Assembly (NCBI RefSeq): GCF_900215205.1
Contig: NZ_OBDY01000004.1
Coordinates: forward strand, 292,348 to 356,347
Direction of reading: 5' to 3'
DNA: 64,000 nucleotides
Source of the DNA: Paractinoplanes atraurantiacus
GTDB taxonomy: Bacteria; Actinomycetota; Actinomycetes; Mycobacteriales; Micromonosporaceae
Both the position numbers and the translations under genes were made by a program. The notes beneath the pieces were generated by a model. That model worked only from the letters and a program-made list of their open reading frames with translations, was not told the DNA's origin and made no database searches. This document shows, one piece after another, positions 24,703 to 33,594 of this stretch; position 1 is the first letter of the stretch, and each line of letters begins with the position of its first letter.

Positions 24703-26868
24703 TCAAGGGCGGGAGCGGGCGCCCAGCAGGGCGCTCAAGCCGCCGGCCCGCTGGAGTTTCTGCCAGCCCAGGCGGATGCCGCCCAGGGCGGCCAGCGTGG
24801 ACTGGATCAGGACCAGGTACATGAGCTGGCGGTAGACGAACTGTTGCAGCGGCACGGCCCAGATCGGTTTCAGGGACTCCTTGTCCAGGCGGAAGGCGTA
24901 GACCGTGCTCGCCATCTGCACGGCCAGCATGGCGAACCAGGCGATCAGGGTCTCGGCGGGGTCCAGGAAGATCAGGCCGTAGATCAGGAAGACGTCGATC
25001 AGCGGGGACAGCAGGGGCATCAGGGTCTGGAACAGGGCCAGGTTGATCAGGCCTCGCCGGCCGAACTTGCCGCCCGGGCCCCGTTCGATCAGGGCGCGGC
25101 GGTGTTTCCACATCGCCTGCATGGTGCCGTAGCTCCATCGGTAACGCTGGCGCCACAGCTGGCGGATGGTTGTCGGTGCTTCGGTCCAGGCCCGCGCCTT
25201 CTCCTCGTAGACCACGCGCCAGCCGGCCCGGATGATGGCGATCGTCAAGTCGGTGTCCTCGGCCAGCGTGTCGTCGCTGAGGCCGTTCACCTGCTTCAGC
25301 GCGGTGCGGCGGAAGGCGCCGATCGCCCCGGGGACCGTGGCCATGCAGCGCATCTCGTCGTAGGCGCGGCGGTCGATGCCGAAGCCGACCACGTATTCGA
25401 TGTGCTGCCAGAGGGCGATCATGCCCTTGCGGTTGGCGACCTTCGCGTTGCCGGCGACCGCGCCGATCGACTCGTCGGCGAACGGCTGGACCAGGTGGCG
25501 TACGGTGTCCGGCTCGAAGACGGTGTCGCCGTCCATCATCACCACGACGTCGGTGCCGGCGGCGGCTATGCCGGTGTTCAGGGCGGCCGGTTTGCCGGAG
25601 TTGGGTTGCCAGATCACTGTCACGTTCGGGAAGCCGAGGCCGTCGGCGATCTCGGCCGTGCCGTCCGTCGAGCCGTCGTCGACGACGATGACGCGGATCG
25701 GGTGGGTGCTGGCGGCGAGCGATCGGACGGTGTCGGCTATGCATTCTTTTTCGTTGTACGCGGGTACGACCACCGTCACCGGTTTGTCGTAGCGACGGGG
25801 GCGACGGCGACGGCGGACGTGGCGCCGGCCCAGGGTCAGCATCAGCACGAGGCGGGCGATCGTCAGGACGCCGAAGACCACCAGCAGCCAGGTGAACCAG
25901 TGGGTGACGAGCTGGGCGATCCGGACCGCCAGCACGATGCCGCCGCCGAGGATCCTCGAGTCGACCGGGGCGGCCGGGTTGACCGTGGACATGCCGGTCA
26001 CCTTGGCGACCGTGGTGAAGCTGTAGCCCATCTTGATGAGCTCGGGGATGACGGTGGCCAGGGCCGACGCCGTACGGGACCGGTCTCCTCCGCCGTCGTG
26101 GAAGAGCAGGATGGCGCCGTCGTCGCCGTCGGGGGTGACCGCCTTGATGATGTCGTCGATGCTGACCGAGGGTTCCCAGTCGCGGCTGTCGAGGTTGTTG
26201 ACGACGGTGAGGTAGCCGCGCTCCCCCATGTCCTGGATGACGGACCAGTTGGTGTTGTCGAGCGCGTCGACGGTCGACGAGTACGGCGGCCGGAAGATCA
26301 CGCTGGAGACGCCGGCCGCGCCGGCCAGGGCGAGTTGGGTCTCCCGCATCTCGACGGTGCGGCGCCACTCGTTCTTGGTCGACATCTCCGGGTGGGTGAA
26401 CGTGTGGATGCCGATCTCGTGGCCCTCGTTCTTGACCTGCCGTACGAGATCGGGGTACTTGGCGATCTCCGAGCCGATCATGAAGAACGTGCCGGGCACG
26501 TGATACCGGGCCAGCACCTTGAGGATCTCCGGCGTGTACTGCGGGTCGGGGCCGTCGTCGAAGGTCAGCACGATCTGCTTGCTGGGCGCGCTGACGGTCT
26601 TCGTGGTGGTGCCGTCGGTCTGGATGATCGGGCCGCCGTCGAGGGCCGCGGCCGGCACCTGGCCGGTCTCGGCGGTCGACTCGGCCGCGCCGTCCTGGGT
26701 GAACTCGCCCGTCACCAGGCCGTTGACCAGCAGCATGCTGGCGAACAGGCTCACCACCACGGCGAAGACGATCCAGCGCGGCTCCGGCACGCGGAGGCGG
26801 CGCTTGACCGGCTCCGGGGCCGGCTCCGGCGCCGGCGGTGGTGGCTTACGAGAGGTGTAGACGGTCAC
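24703..26868 (-). CDS. Bifunctional polysaccharide deacetylase/glycosyltransferase family 2
   Basis: About 721 residues. A short Pro-rich cytoplasmic tail and one membrane helix (about 34-52) lead to an external NodB deacetylase domain (TFDDGPDP with the two catalytic Asp, HTFTHPEM metal His pair, FRPPYSS). A second membrane helix (about 310) follows, then a cytoplasmic processive GT2 domain (VVPAYNEKE, VVDDGSTDGT, MMDGDTVFEP, AEDTDLT, and QRYRW for the processive Q-x-x-R-W) and about three terminal helices. The fusion couples polymer synthesis with N-deacetylation of an N-acetylglucosamine-type glycan. GTG 26868 has AAAGG six bases upstream; ATG starts at 26883 and 26901 lack a Shine-Dalgarno. 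Confidence 0.88.
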   Translation of the reverse strand: MTVYTSRKPPPPAPEPAPEPVKRRLRVPEPRWIVFAVVVSLFASMLLVNGLVTGEFTQDGAAESTAETGQVPAAALDGGPIIQTDGTTTKTVSAPSKQIVLTFDDGPDPQYTPEILKVLARYHVPGTFFMIGSEIAKYPDLVRQVKNEGHEIGIHTFTHPEMSTKNEWRRTVEMRETQLALAGAAGVSSVIFRPPYSSTVDALDNTNWSVIQDMGERGYLTVVNNLDSRDWEPSVSIDDIIKAVTPDGDDGAILLFHDGGGDRSRTASALATVIPELIKMGYSFTTVAKVTGMSTVNPAAPVDSRILGGGIVLAVRIAQLVTHWFTWLLVVFGVLTIARLVLMLTLGRRHVRRRRRPRRYDKPVTVVVPAYNEKECIADTVRSLAASTHPIRVIVVDDGSTDGTAEIADGLGFPNVTVIWQPNSGKPAALNTGIAAAGTDVVVMMDGDTVFEPDTVRHLVQPFADESIGAVAGNAKVANRKGMIALWQHIEYVVGFGIDRRAYDEMRCMATVPGAIGAFRRTALKQVNGLSDDTLAEDTDLTIAIIRAGWRVVYEEKARAWTEAPTTIRQLWRQRYRWSYGTMQAMWKHRRALIERGPGGKFGRRGLINLALFQTLMPLLSPLIDVFLIYGLIFLDPAETLIAWFAMLAVQMASTVYAFRLDKESLKPIWAVPLQQFVYRQLMYLVLIQSTLAALGGIRLGWQKLQRAGGLSALLGARSRP

Positions 26869-27032
26869 GACCAGCCTTTCCATTTGTGACTTAAACCGCA
26901 AAAAGCGATTGATTACGTACGCTCTACGTCCGATTCGCGGCGAATAGCGCGCCCGCCCCGCCGGTCCGATTTAAGCGGCTTAATGCGGATAGTTAGGCGT
27001 CGATCACAGGGATAAATGCCAAGATCTCGGGC

Positions 27033-28196
27033 ATGAATCCGAAACGCCGCTCGTTGGCCTGCCTCACCGCGGCCGCGCTGATGCTCGCCGCCGGTTGCAA
27101 GGCGAGCGACGCGGCCGACGCGAGCCCCATCGCCACCACGACCACCGCGGTCGCCCCCAACCCGTCCGCGACCGCCCTCACGTCGGCATCCGCAGCCGCC
27201 GGCGCAAGTTCGTCCACATCGGGCGCCACCGAAGGCAGCGCAGCAGCATCGGGCGCGGCCGGAACCGGCTCGTCCGCATCGGGCGCCGCCGCGATCGGCG
27301 CGTCGCCGACGGCCGCCGTCCAGAGGAAGACCCCGGCCGTGGCGCCGTACATCGATGTCACCAGCCCGACCACCGACATCGCCACCATTTCCGCCAAAAC
27401 CGGAATGACCGATTTCTCCCTGGCCTTCATCCTGGCCAAGAGCACGACGGCCTGCACGCCCACCTGGGGCGGCACGAAAGCACTGACCGACAGCACCGTC
27501 CAGGCGGCGGTCAAGAAGATCACCGCACTCGGCGGCAAGGTCGTCGTCTCCAGCGGTGGCGCCACCGGGACGTACCTCGAAAGCGTCTGCACTTCCGCCC
27601 AGCTCGCGAAGGCGTACGCCCAAGCCCTCGACGCGACCGGAAGCAACGCCCTCGACGTCGACATCGAGCAGACCGTCGCGCCGGCGACCGTGGCCGCGGC
27701 GCTGAAAGCCCTGCAAGCCGCGCGTGGCACCGCGATCAGCCTGACCGTGCCGGTCGGCGGCATGACGGCCGGGCTCACCGACAAGAGCATCGCCCTGCTG
27801 CGCAGCGCCAGGAACGCCGGCGTCGAGGTCACCGTCAACCCGATGATCATGAACTTCGACGCGAGCGGCGGCTGGGGCGCCGCGATGATCGCCGCCACCG
27901 AGGCCGTGCACGCCGACCTGAAGGCGATCTGGACCGGCCGCACCAGCGCCCAGCTCTACGCGATGCTCGGCATCACCCCGATGATCGGGGTCAACGACAC
28001 CGGCCCGGTCACGACCGTCGCCGATGCCAAGACCTTGCTGACGTACGCCGAGCAGAAGAACCTGGCGTTCATCAGGTTCTGGTCGATCAACCGCGACAAC
28101 GGCAAGTGCACGGCGGGCAGCCTGAGCGGCACCTGCAGCGGCATCACCCAGAGCGACTACGCCTTCACGTCCCTGTTCTCCGGCTACGGGAAGTGA
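27033..28196 (+). CDS. GH18-like chitinase lipoprotein
   Basis: 387 residues. A lipoprotein signal ends at LAAGC (Cys22). Residues about 25-105 are an Ala/Ser/Thr/Gly-rich linker. The remaining 280 residues form a GH18-type TIM barrel: VAPYIDVTSPTT opening, GGKVVVSSGGATG, and NALDVDIEQ carrying the DxDxE catalytic motif (D-V-D-I-E). It resembles secreted bacterial chitinases or chitinase-like lectins, anchored outside the cell. It is divergent from the deacetylase-transferase gene, sharing a 164-base, relatively AT-rich promoter region, which suggests that a cell-surface GlcNAc polymer is made and trimmed by this pair. Chitinase activity is predicted from the motif only. Confidence 0.78.
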   Translation: MNPKRRSLACLTAAALMLAAGCKASDAADASPIATTTTAVAPNPSATALTSASAAAGASSSTSGATEGSAAASGAAGTGSSASGAAAIGASPTAAVQRKTPAVAPYIDVTSPTTDIATISAKTGMTDFSLAFILAKSTTACTPTWGGTKALTDSTVQAAVKKITALGGKVVVSSGGATGTYLESVCTSAQLAKAYAQALDATGSNALDVDIEQTVAPATVAAALKALQAARGTAISLTVPVGGMTAGLTDKSIALLRSARNAGVEVTVNPMIMNFDASGGWGAAMIAATEAVHADLKAIWTGRTSAQLYAMLGITPMIGVNDTGPVTTVADAKTLLTYAEQKNLAFIRFWSINRDNGKCTAGSLSGTCSGITQSDYAFTSLFSGYGK

Positions 28197-28203
28197 CACC
28201 CGG

Positions 28204-28419
28204 TCAGCGTTCGGAGGCGGGCGTGGAGATCGTTCCCTTGGTCGGCAGATCCGCCGACGGCGCCTGCACCACGCTCATCGCCACCACGCCGATGTAGACG
28301 ACCGCCGCCAGCGCGGCCGCCACGCCCGACATCACGAGCAGCCTCTTGCGCCGCCCCGTCGCATCCACGAAGACCTTGGCGCCATCGTTCTCGTGCAGCC
28401 GTGCCGACGCGTAAATCAT
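28204..28419 (-). CDS. Small single-pass membrane protein
   Basis: 71 residues from the ATG at 28419, with GGAGG 11 bases upstream. A basic stretch (DATGRRKRLLV) precedes one hydrophobic segment (about 28-49), and a short outer tail follows. No family is recognised. It is convergent with the GH18 gene (7 bases apart) and is preceded by the end of the HerA-type gene 75 bases away. Confidence 0.6.
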   Translation of the reverse strand: MIYASARLHENDGAKVFVDATGRRKRLLVMSGVAAALAAVVYIGVVAMSVVQAPSADLPTKGTISTPASER

Positions 28420-28494
28420 GATCGTGGTTCCCTCCGAGCGCGGGCGGGTCCCAGGTAGCGGACCCGCCATCGCCCAGCAAAGTAGGAGCCGTTT

Positions 28495-31400
28495 CTAGGG
28501 GGAACCTATGTCTGGTCCTCGAACGTTCTGTGTCTGCCCAGCTCGGCGGGCTGCCTGTAAGACCTCCTCGACGGTCAGCGGGCTGTGCGGGTGGTGGCTC
28601 AGCGACAGGGGCGTTCGGATCTTGGCGGGAGCCTGGCCCTCGGCCGCCAAGTAGAACTCGCCGACGGTCAGGCGAGACACGTCCGGGACGTCGCCGCCCT
28701 TGGCCTTGGCCATGTCCCGGGCCGCCTCGATCTGGATCGGACTGTTCAGCAGGCCGTAGAGCTGCGTCGCCGCGTTGCCGGGGATCCGGTTGTGCAGGCC
28801 CTTCGGCGCCTGGGTGGCGAAGATCAGCCCGAGGCCGTACTTGCGGGCCTGCGCGGCCAGGGCCAGTGTGCTCTGGGTGCAGGCTGTCATGGCCCCGGAC
28901 GGCGCGAAGGTCTGCGCCTCGTCCATGACGAGCAGGCCGAGCAGTGGGCGGTCGCCCGCGGGATTCCTCTTGATCCAGGCGAACAGGGCCATCTGCAACT
29001 GGTTGACGAAGCTCTGCCTGGTCTCGTCCGACGGCAGCCCGATCAGGCTGATGACCGAGACCCGGGCGCGTTTGCCGGGGGCCGGCGTGAGCAGGGTTCC
29101 CGGGTCCATCGGGGTGCCCTCACCGCCGAACAACGGGTCGTTGACCATGGCCGCGGTGAGGGTCTGGGCCAGGCCGAGCGCGATCTTGTCGGCGCCCTCC
29201 AGGTCGATGATCCCGTCCGGGAAGGTGTGCAGGGTGTCGATCAGTCCCTTGAGCCCGGTGCCACCGCGCCGGCCGTAATGCTCGACCGCCTTGCGGAGAA
29301 CGGCGAGTCCCAGATGGGCCTTGGTGGCGCGCCCGGCCACCATCGCCCGCGGCGCGAGCGAGGCGACGGCGGCGTCCACAGCTTCGTCGAACTCGTCCGG
29401 GTCGTCCACCACACCGCGGAAGTCCGGCAGCGGCTGGAAGCTGAGGGGCCGGCCCGACATCCGCCGCGGCGTCCAGACGACGACGTCCGTGTTGGCCAGG
29501 TAGTCGGCCGCCTTGGCTGGGTCGTCGGCTCGCCACTGCGGTGGTGGTTCGGGCCAGCCTTCGCCGAGCCGGGCCAGGTCGTTGTTCGGATCGAGGACGA
29601 TGCTGGAGACGCCCTGCAGAGCACACTCCTCGACGATCCGGCGGATCAGCACGGTCTTGCCCGACCCGGACCCCGCGAAGATCGTCATGTGCTTACGAAG
29701 CGAAGCCAGCCCGAGCGACGCGGGCGCCTGCGAGTCATACCCGTGCCCAATAGTGAAGGACTCGCTCGGCCCCGACAAAACGGACGGGAGAGCAATGGGC
29801 GCGGGCACCGCGGGCCCGGGCGCAACCGGCCCGGGCGCAGCAGGCGCGGACAAAACGGGTGATAGCGAGGCGGGCGGAGGCGAAGCCGACGCCGGTGAGG
29901 AGAGGGCCGGCGTTGGCGACAGCGCGCGCCCTACAGACGGAGCCTCACCCTGCCAACCGCCGTCGGTGTCGGACAAAGCCTCGTTTATCAGGCGGATTTC
30001 CTTGGTCGGCCGGCGATCGGCCAGCCAGGATTGGAGGTCGATGCTCTCCTCGGCAAGCATGACGTGCAGCGCCGAGAGCACCCGCAGATCCTCGGTGTCG
30101 AAGGTGAGAACTCGCCCGCCCTCGGCGCGCAGGCTGTCCAGAGCCCGCAGCGTCGCCGGGCCCGACCAGCCGCCGTTGCGCAGCAGGAACAGCTTGCGCT
30201 TGGGCACGCGACTGTCCAGGCCGGTCGCCATCGCCGCCTTGCGCAGCCGGGACAGCGCGGCGTTGGCGTGATGACCGTCGCTGATCGCCCGGAAACACCA
30301 ATGGACCTGGTCCTCGGTGCTTTCGTCCAGCGTGAACCGCAGCCGGGCGTGCAGGGGCGGGTTGGTGCTCGGCGGCGGATCGACCGAGAACGCCTCGCCG
30401 GCGTCGCCCCGTTCGAGGATCCACGCCGTGAGCCCGGCCGCGAGCAGCTGCGGCACGGTGCCGTCCTCGCCCGTCTTCTCGAGCGGGGTGACGACGTCCG
30501 CGTTCTTCCTGAGCTCGGCGAAGCGGGCGTCGAACCTCTCCATCTCGCCCATCGTCACGTCCGGTGCGACCGGGCGCGGCTCGTGCGTCTCGGCCGCCGG
30601 GGGCGTGCCGAGCCGGTCGAGCTCGCGGACCTCGTCGTCGCCGATGCACTCACGGATGTGGGTGTCGATCTCGATCAGCAGCTGCCGCGGGGTGTAGTCA
30701 CCGGCGGAGGTGAAGGCCTCCGGCCGGACCGGCCACGAGGGATAGGGAGGGACGAACCCCGCCTCCCCGTACCGGACGGTGAACCTCTTCTCGATGATCG
30801 CCCGCGCCAGCACGTCGTCCTTGATGACCTCGAGCGGCGGCGCCAGGCGGAACCGGTCGGCGACCGTGTCGGAGGCCATCGCTTTGATGGTCGCCCAGGA
30901 GTCCGGGATGCAGGCCACGACGGTGAGCGTGCGGCGGGTGAACTGCCGCAGCGCCATCAGTCCCTCGGCGATCTGGCTCAGCATGAGGGCCTGTTCGGGA
31001 CTGACCTGCGCTGCCTTCTGCGCCCAGGAGCCGGCGGCGATCGAACTCTGCGCGATCAGGGTGTCGATCTGGTCGATGGCGATCACCGACGGGCCGGTCA
31101 GCGCCAGGAGCCACGACAGGTCCTGCACGATCTGCTGGGCCCGCCGCGGCGCCCGGCGCATGCCCCACTCCGCGCGCTCACCCGGCTCGGACTCCTCGCC
31201 GGAGAGGAAGTAGTTCTCGGCCAGGTCGCGATGACCGACGTCCTCCGAGGCACTGAGCGCGAGCGCCCGCGCGGTGTCCTGACTGGCCCGGGCCACCTGC
31301 CGGTCGAAGGCGCCCAAGCCTTCGATGAACGCGTCCAGGGAGGGCCGGGTCAGCTCGGTCTCGCCCATGACGGCCCGGCGCGCCGTGCGCGGGGCGCCGA

Positions 31401-31800
31401 CCATCGCCGACAGCCGCCGCAGCAGGAGCACCGACTGCGTCTGCTCACTGCCCGGGACCGTACGGGAAAGGCCGTCCAGCATCGCGGCCAGCACGCTGTC
31501 CCAGAACCCGGCCGCGTCGAGAAGCCCGACCAGGAAGAAATAGCCCTCCTGCTCCTGCACCTGCTGCCGGACCCAGCCGAGCAGATGTGTCTTCCCGGAA
31601 CCGCGTTGCCCCTGCACCACGAGGCCGATCGGGCTGCCGCCGTCGCTGGCCCGAGCGTCCGACACCCCGTCGAGCACGTCGCGGGCCACCGTCGTGTGCA
31701 GGCCGTCGACGTGGAACGGCATGGGCCGCCAGACGTCGTCGGGTACCGGGGCCCAGTTGAACCTCAGCGCGGCCAGGGCGGCGCGCTCGCGCTCCTCCAT
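28495..31800 (-). CDS. AAA ATPase-HerA translocase fusion protein
   Basis: 1101 residues, two ATPase modules. The N-terminal AAA module has Walker A GQRGSGKT (64-71) and Walker B SVIAIDQIDTLI (about 238-249), with an arm FIPDSWA-type sensor region, resembling ORC/Cdc6-like STAND-class switches. A middle region and a Pro/Ala/Ser linker (about 615-670) lead to a HerA/FtsK-like C-terminal domain: Walker A GSGSGKT (about 710), Walker B LLVMDEAQTF (about 960) and LIFATQAPKGLHNRI (sensor/Arg finger). HerA hexamers pump DNA for partner nucleases. The start ATG shares one base with the upstream stop, so it is coupled to the small gene before it. Fusion of the two ATPases in one chain is unusual. Confidence 0.82.
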   Translation of the reverse strand: MEERERAALAALRFNWAPVPDDVWRPMPFHVDGLHTTVARDVLDGVSDARASDGGSPIGLVVQGQRGSGKTHLLGWVRQQVQEQEGYFFLVGLLDAAGFWDSVLAAMLDGLSRTVPGSEQTQSVLLLRRLSAMVGAPRTARRAVMGETELTRPSLDAFIEGLGAFDRQVARASQDTARALALSASEDVGHRDLAENYFLSGEESEPGERAEWGMRRAPRRAQQIVQDLSWLLALTGPSVIAIDQIDTLIAQSSIAAGSWAQKAAQVSPEQALMLSQIAEGLMALRQFTRRTLTVVACIPDSWATIKAMASDTVADRFRLAPPLEVIKDDVLARAIIEKRFTVRYGEAGFVPPYPSWPVRPEAFTSAGDYTPRQLLIEIDTHIRECIGDDEVRELDRLGTPPAAETHEPRPVAPDVTMGEMERFDARFAELRKNADVVTPLEKTGEDGTVPQLLAAGLTAWILERGDAGEAFSVDPPPSTNPPLHARLRFTLDESTEDQVHWCFRAISDGHHANAALSRLRKAAMATGLDSRVPKRKLFLLRNGGWSGPATLRALDSLRAEGGRVLTFDTEDLRVLSALHVMLAEESIDLQSWLADRRPTKEIRLINEALSDTDGGWQGEAPSVGRALSPTPALSSPASASPPPASLSPVLSAPAAPGPVAPGPAVPAPIALPSVLSGPSESFTIGHGYDSQAPASLGLASLRKHMTIFAGSGSGKTVLIRRIVEECALQGVSSIVLDPNNDLARLGEGWPEPPPQWRADDPAKAADYLANTDVVVWTPRRMSGRPLSFQPLPDFRGVVDDPDEFDEAVDAAVASLAPRAMVAGRATKAHLGLAVLRKAVEHYGRRGGTGLKGLIDTLHTFPDGIIDLEGADKIALGLAQTLTAAMVNDPLFGGEGTPMDPGTLLTPAPGKRARVSVISLIGLPSDETRQSFVNQLQMALFAWIKRNPAGDRPLLGLLVMDEAQTFAPSGAMTACTQSTLALAAQARKYGLGLIFATQAPKGLHNRIPGNAATQLYGLLNSPIQIEAARDMAKAKGGDVPDVSRLTVGEFYLAAEGQAPAKIRTPLSLSHHPHSPLTVEEVLQAARRAGQTQNVRGPDIGSP

Positions 31801-32441
31801 CACACACCCATCGAGAGGACGTGCTTGTCCTGACCACCGATGTGCAGGGCCGCATCGTGGTCGGCCTCGGTCAGCACCTTCTGGTTCGACTGCGGGGCCA
31901 GGGTGACGCCGGGCTCGCGGCTGACCTGGCGAAGAGCGTCGTCCAGGGCGGCGCGCGGCACGTCGGCGAAGCACAGCCGCAGGCGGGTGAGGCTGACCCA
32001 GCCCCGCGGCTCGTCCTTGAGGGCGTCGTAGGTGCCGATGATCCGCCTACGAAGGTCCGGGACGCTCGCGGGACCGCGCACGTCGCTCAGCGCGAAGAGT
32101 TCGGCGAAGGACTCGCACCCGCTGCGGTCGAGGACACGGTCACGCAAGCTCGTCAGGACGGCCGACACGGCCGCGGCCTGCGCGGTGGAGCCGTTCGACC
32201 GGAAGTTCAGCTCCTCCTGGACGTGCACCCATCCCTTGTCGTCGAGTTGCAGCGCGTAGGTGCGCCCGCTCTTGCGGCTGGCCACGTACTGCTTGCGGCC
32301 CAGCTTGTCCCGGCTCGGCTTGCGCACGTCGAGGCCGTACACCGCTGTGAGCTCGGTGTTGAGGATCTCCCGCGCCTCCGCCATGAGAACGATCAAGATG
32401 GCGTTCTCGGCGGGAGAGAGGTCGTCGCCGGCCATGGTCAT
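31800..32441 (-). CDS. Unrecognised protein between nuclease and HerA genes, possible winged helix
   Basis: 213 residues. The N-terminal 75 residues (LSPAENAILIVLMAEAREILNTEL, LGRKQYVASRKSGRTYALQL, KGWVHVQEEL) have the helix-helix-wing look of a winged-helix DNA-binding fold. The C-terminal half is helical with LRDRVLDRSGCESFAELF. It overlaps both neighbours (four bases with the nuclease gene, one base with the ATPase gene), so the three proteins are made in fixed ratio and probably form a complex. No signal or membrane segments. No named family recognised. Confidence 0.7.
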   Translation of the reverse strand: MTMAGDDLSPAENAILIVLMAEAREILNTELTAVYGLDVRKPSRDKLGRKQYVASRKSGRTYALQLDDKGWVHVQEELNFRSNGSTAQAAAVSAVLTSLRDRVLDRSGCESFAELFALSDVRGPASVPDLRRRIIGTYDALKDEPRGWVSLTRLRLCFADVPRAALDDALRQVSREPGVTLAPQSNQKVLTEADHDAALHIGGQDKHVLSMGV

Positions 32442-33427
32442 GGTCCTTTCACTGTTTCGCGCCGCCGGCCCTGGAGGTAGGTGCCGATCTGGTGCACGAC
32501 AGCGCCCACGTCGTGGACGACCCGTGCGTTGGTGAACCGGAGGACGGCGTAGCCGTCGAGTTGCAATTGGACGTCACGCTGCCGGTCGGCCTCGAAGCGC
32601 ACCGGGTGGCAATGCTCCGGGCCGTCCAGCTCGACGACGCATCGCTCGTCGGGCCAGAGGAGATCGAGCCGGATCGGCGCGCTGAGCGCGGTCGACCGGT
32701 AGGTGTGGTTCCAGCGCCGGCCGGTGGCCCAGCTCTGCGCGGCGAGTGCGGCCTCCAGGGCCGACTCGACAGCGCTGGCCGGATGAGGCTTGCCGATCGG
32801 CGCCGGGCGCCCAGGCGGGAGGCCGTCCACTGTCACGACCGGCACCCGGTCGGCGTGGAGCGCCGATGTGCCCAGCAGCCAGACGGCGACCTTGGCATTG
32901 TGGGTGAGCCACTCGCCGCCGGCCACGATCGCGTCGCGCTGCTCCGCGGTCACCTCCGCGGGAACGGGCACCAGCAGGACACAACGGGTGCGCCCGAAGG
33001 CCTCCGCGACCAGGCGGGCGAGCTGGGTGACACGCGCACGGGCGGGCACGCCGCGGTCGCCGTCCCGATGTCCGGTCGCGGCCAAAACGGCCAGATCGAT
33101 CAGGAACGAGCGGCTGTAGTGGGCCCGCGAAGCCCGGGCCGCGGCCATCATCCGGATCGCGGCCACGCCACCGAGGTCGGTCCGGCTGATGTCGGAGGCG
33201 TCCGGCAGCCATGCGGGAAGCAGCTGAACGGCGACGTGTTCGAGGTCGTCCAGCATCGCGCCGGCGAACTCACGAGGGGTCGACCAGCCCGCGCCGGGGC
33301 GCGTCACCACCGCGGCGAGGCCGGCGCTGTGCTCGGCGACGGAGCGGGCGAGGTCGTCGGCCCGCGCACCACGGACCTCGACGACCCGATCGGCCGGCAC
33401 GCCGTCGAGTTGGTGAGTGGTGGTCAT
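32438..33427 (-). CDS. DUF559/VSR-like endonuclease domain protein
   Basis: 329 residues. The C-terminal 90 residues match the DUF559 PD-(D/E)xK-like nuclease fold: IRLDLLWPDERCVVELDG, EHCHP, and the RQRDVQLQLDGYAVLRF helix-strand. Asp of RLDLLW and Glu-x-Asp of VVELDG are the candidate metal ligands. The N-terminal 220 residues contain a RossmannoId/TIR-like alternation (CVLLVPVPAE, VWLLGTSA, VPVVTVDGLP) that I cannot place. It is the first gene of a three-gene operon with HerA; nuclease-HerA pairing is typical of end-resection and of anti-phage systems. Promoter region lies between 33428 and the terminator at 33523. Confidence 0.75.
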   Translation of the reverse strand: MTTTHQLDGVPADRVVEVRGARADDLARSVAEHSAGLAAVVTRPGAGWSTPREFAGAMLDDLEHVAVQLLPAWLPDASDISRTDLGGVAAIRMMAAARASRAHYSRSFLIDLAVLAATGHRDGDRGVPARARVTQLARLVAEAFGRTRCVLLVPVPAEVTAEQRDAIVAGGEWLTHNAKVAVWLLGTSALHADRVPVVTVDGLPPGRPAPIGKPHPASAVESALEAALAAQSWATGRRWNHTYRSTALSAPIRLDLLWPDERCVVELDGPEHCHPVRFEADRQRDVQLQLDGYAVLRFTNARVVHDVGAVVHQIGTYLQGRRRETVKGP

Positions 33428-33522
33428 CGCTGGAGAAGGCTACGAAACACCGTGGACAGACGCCATAGGGCAGCGGCGCTCCCAAAGATGGCCATTCGTC
33501 GGATTCCGGAGCCGGCGTGGCT

Positions 33523-33581
33523 CCGCCGCGGATCGGCTGGTGCGGGGCGCAACCGCACCATCCCTCGCCGATCCGCGGCGG
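33523..33581 (-). terminator. Strong nested-hairpin terminator of the sugar ABC operon
   Basis: A 15-bp perfect stem (CCGCCGCGGATCGGC with its reverse complement) closes a 29-base loop that itself holds a seven-base stem (GGTGCGG/CCGCACC). It lies 14 bases 3' of the oxidoreductase stop at 33595, on the side where minus-strand transcription ends. Confidence 0.75.
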
Positions 33582-33594
33582 ACGACCAGATCGG

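Noticed and set aside
26869..27032. Possible riboswitch such as c-di-AMP type between the deacetylase and GH18 genes
   Set aside because: The conserved ydaO core elements were not found and only a short AT-richer promoter-like stretch is seen.
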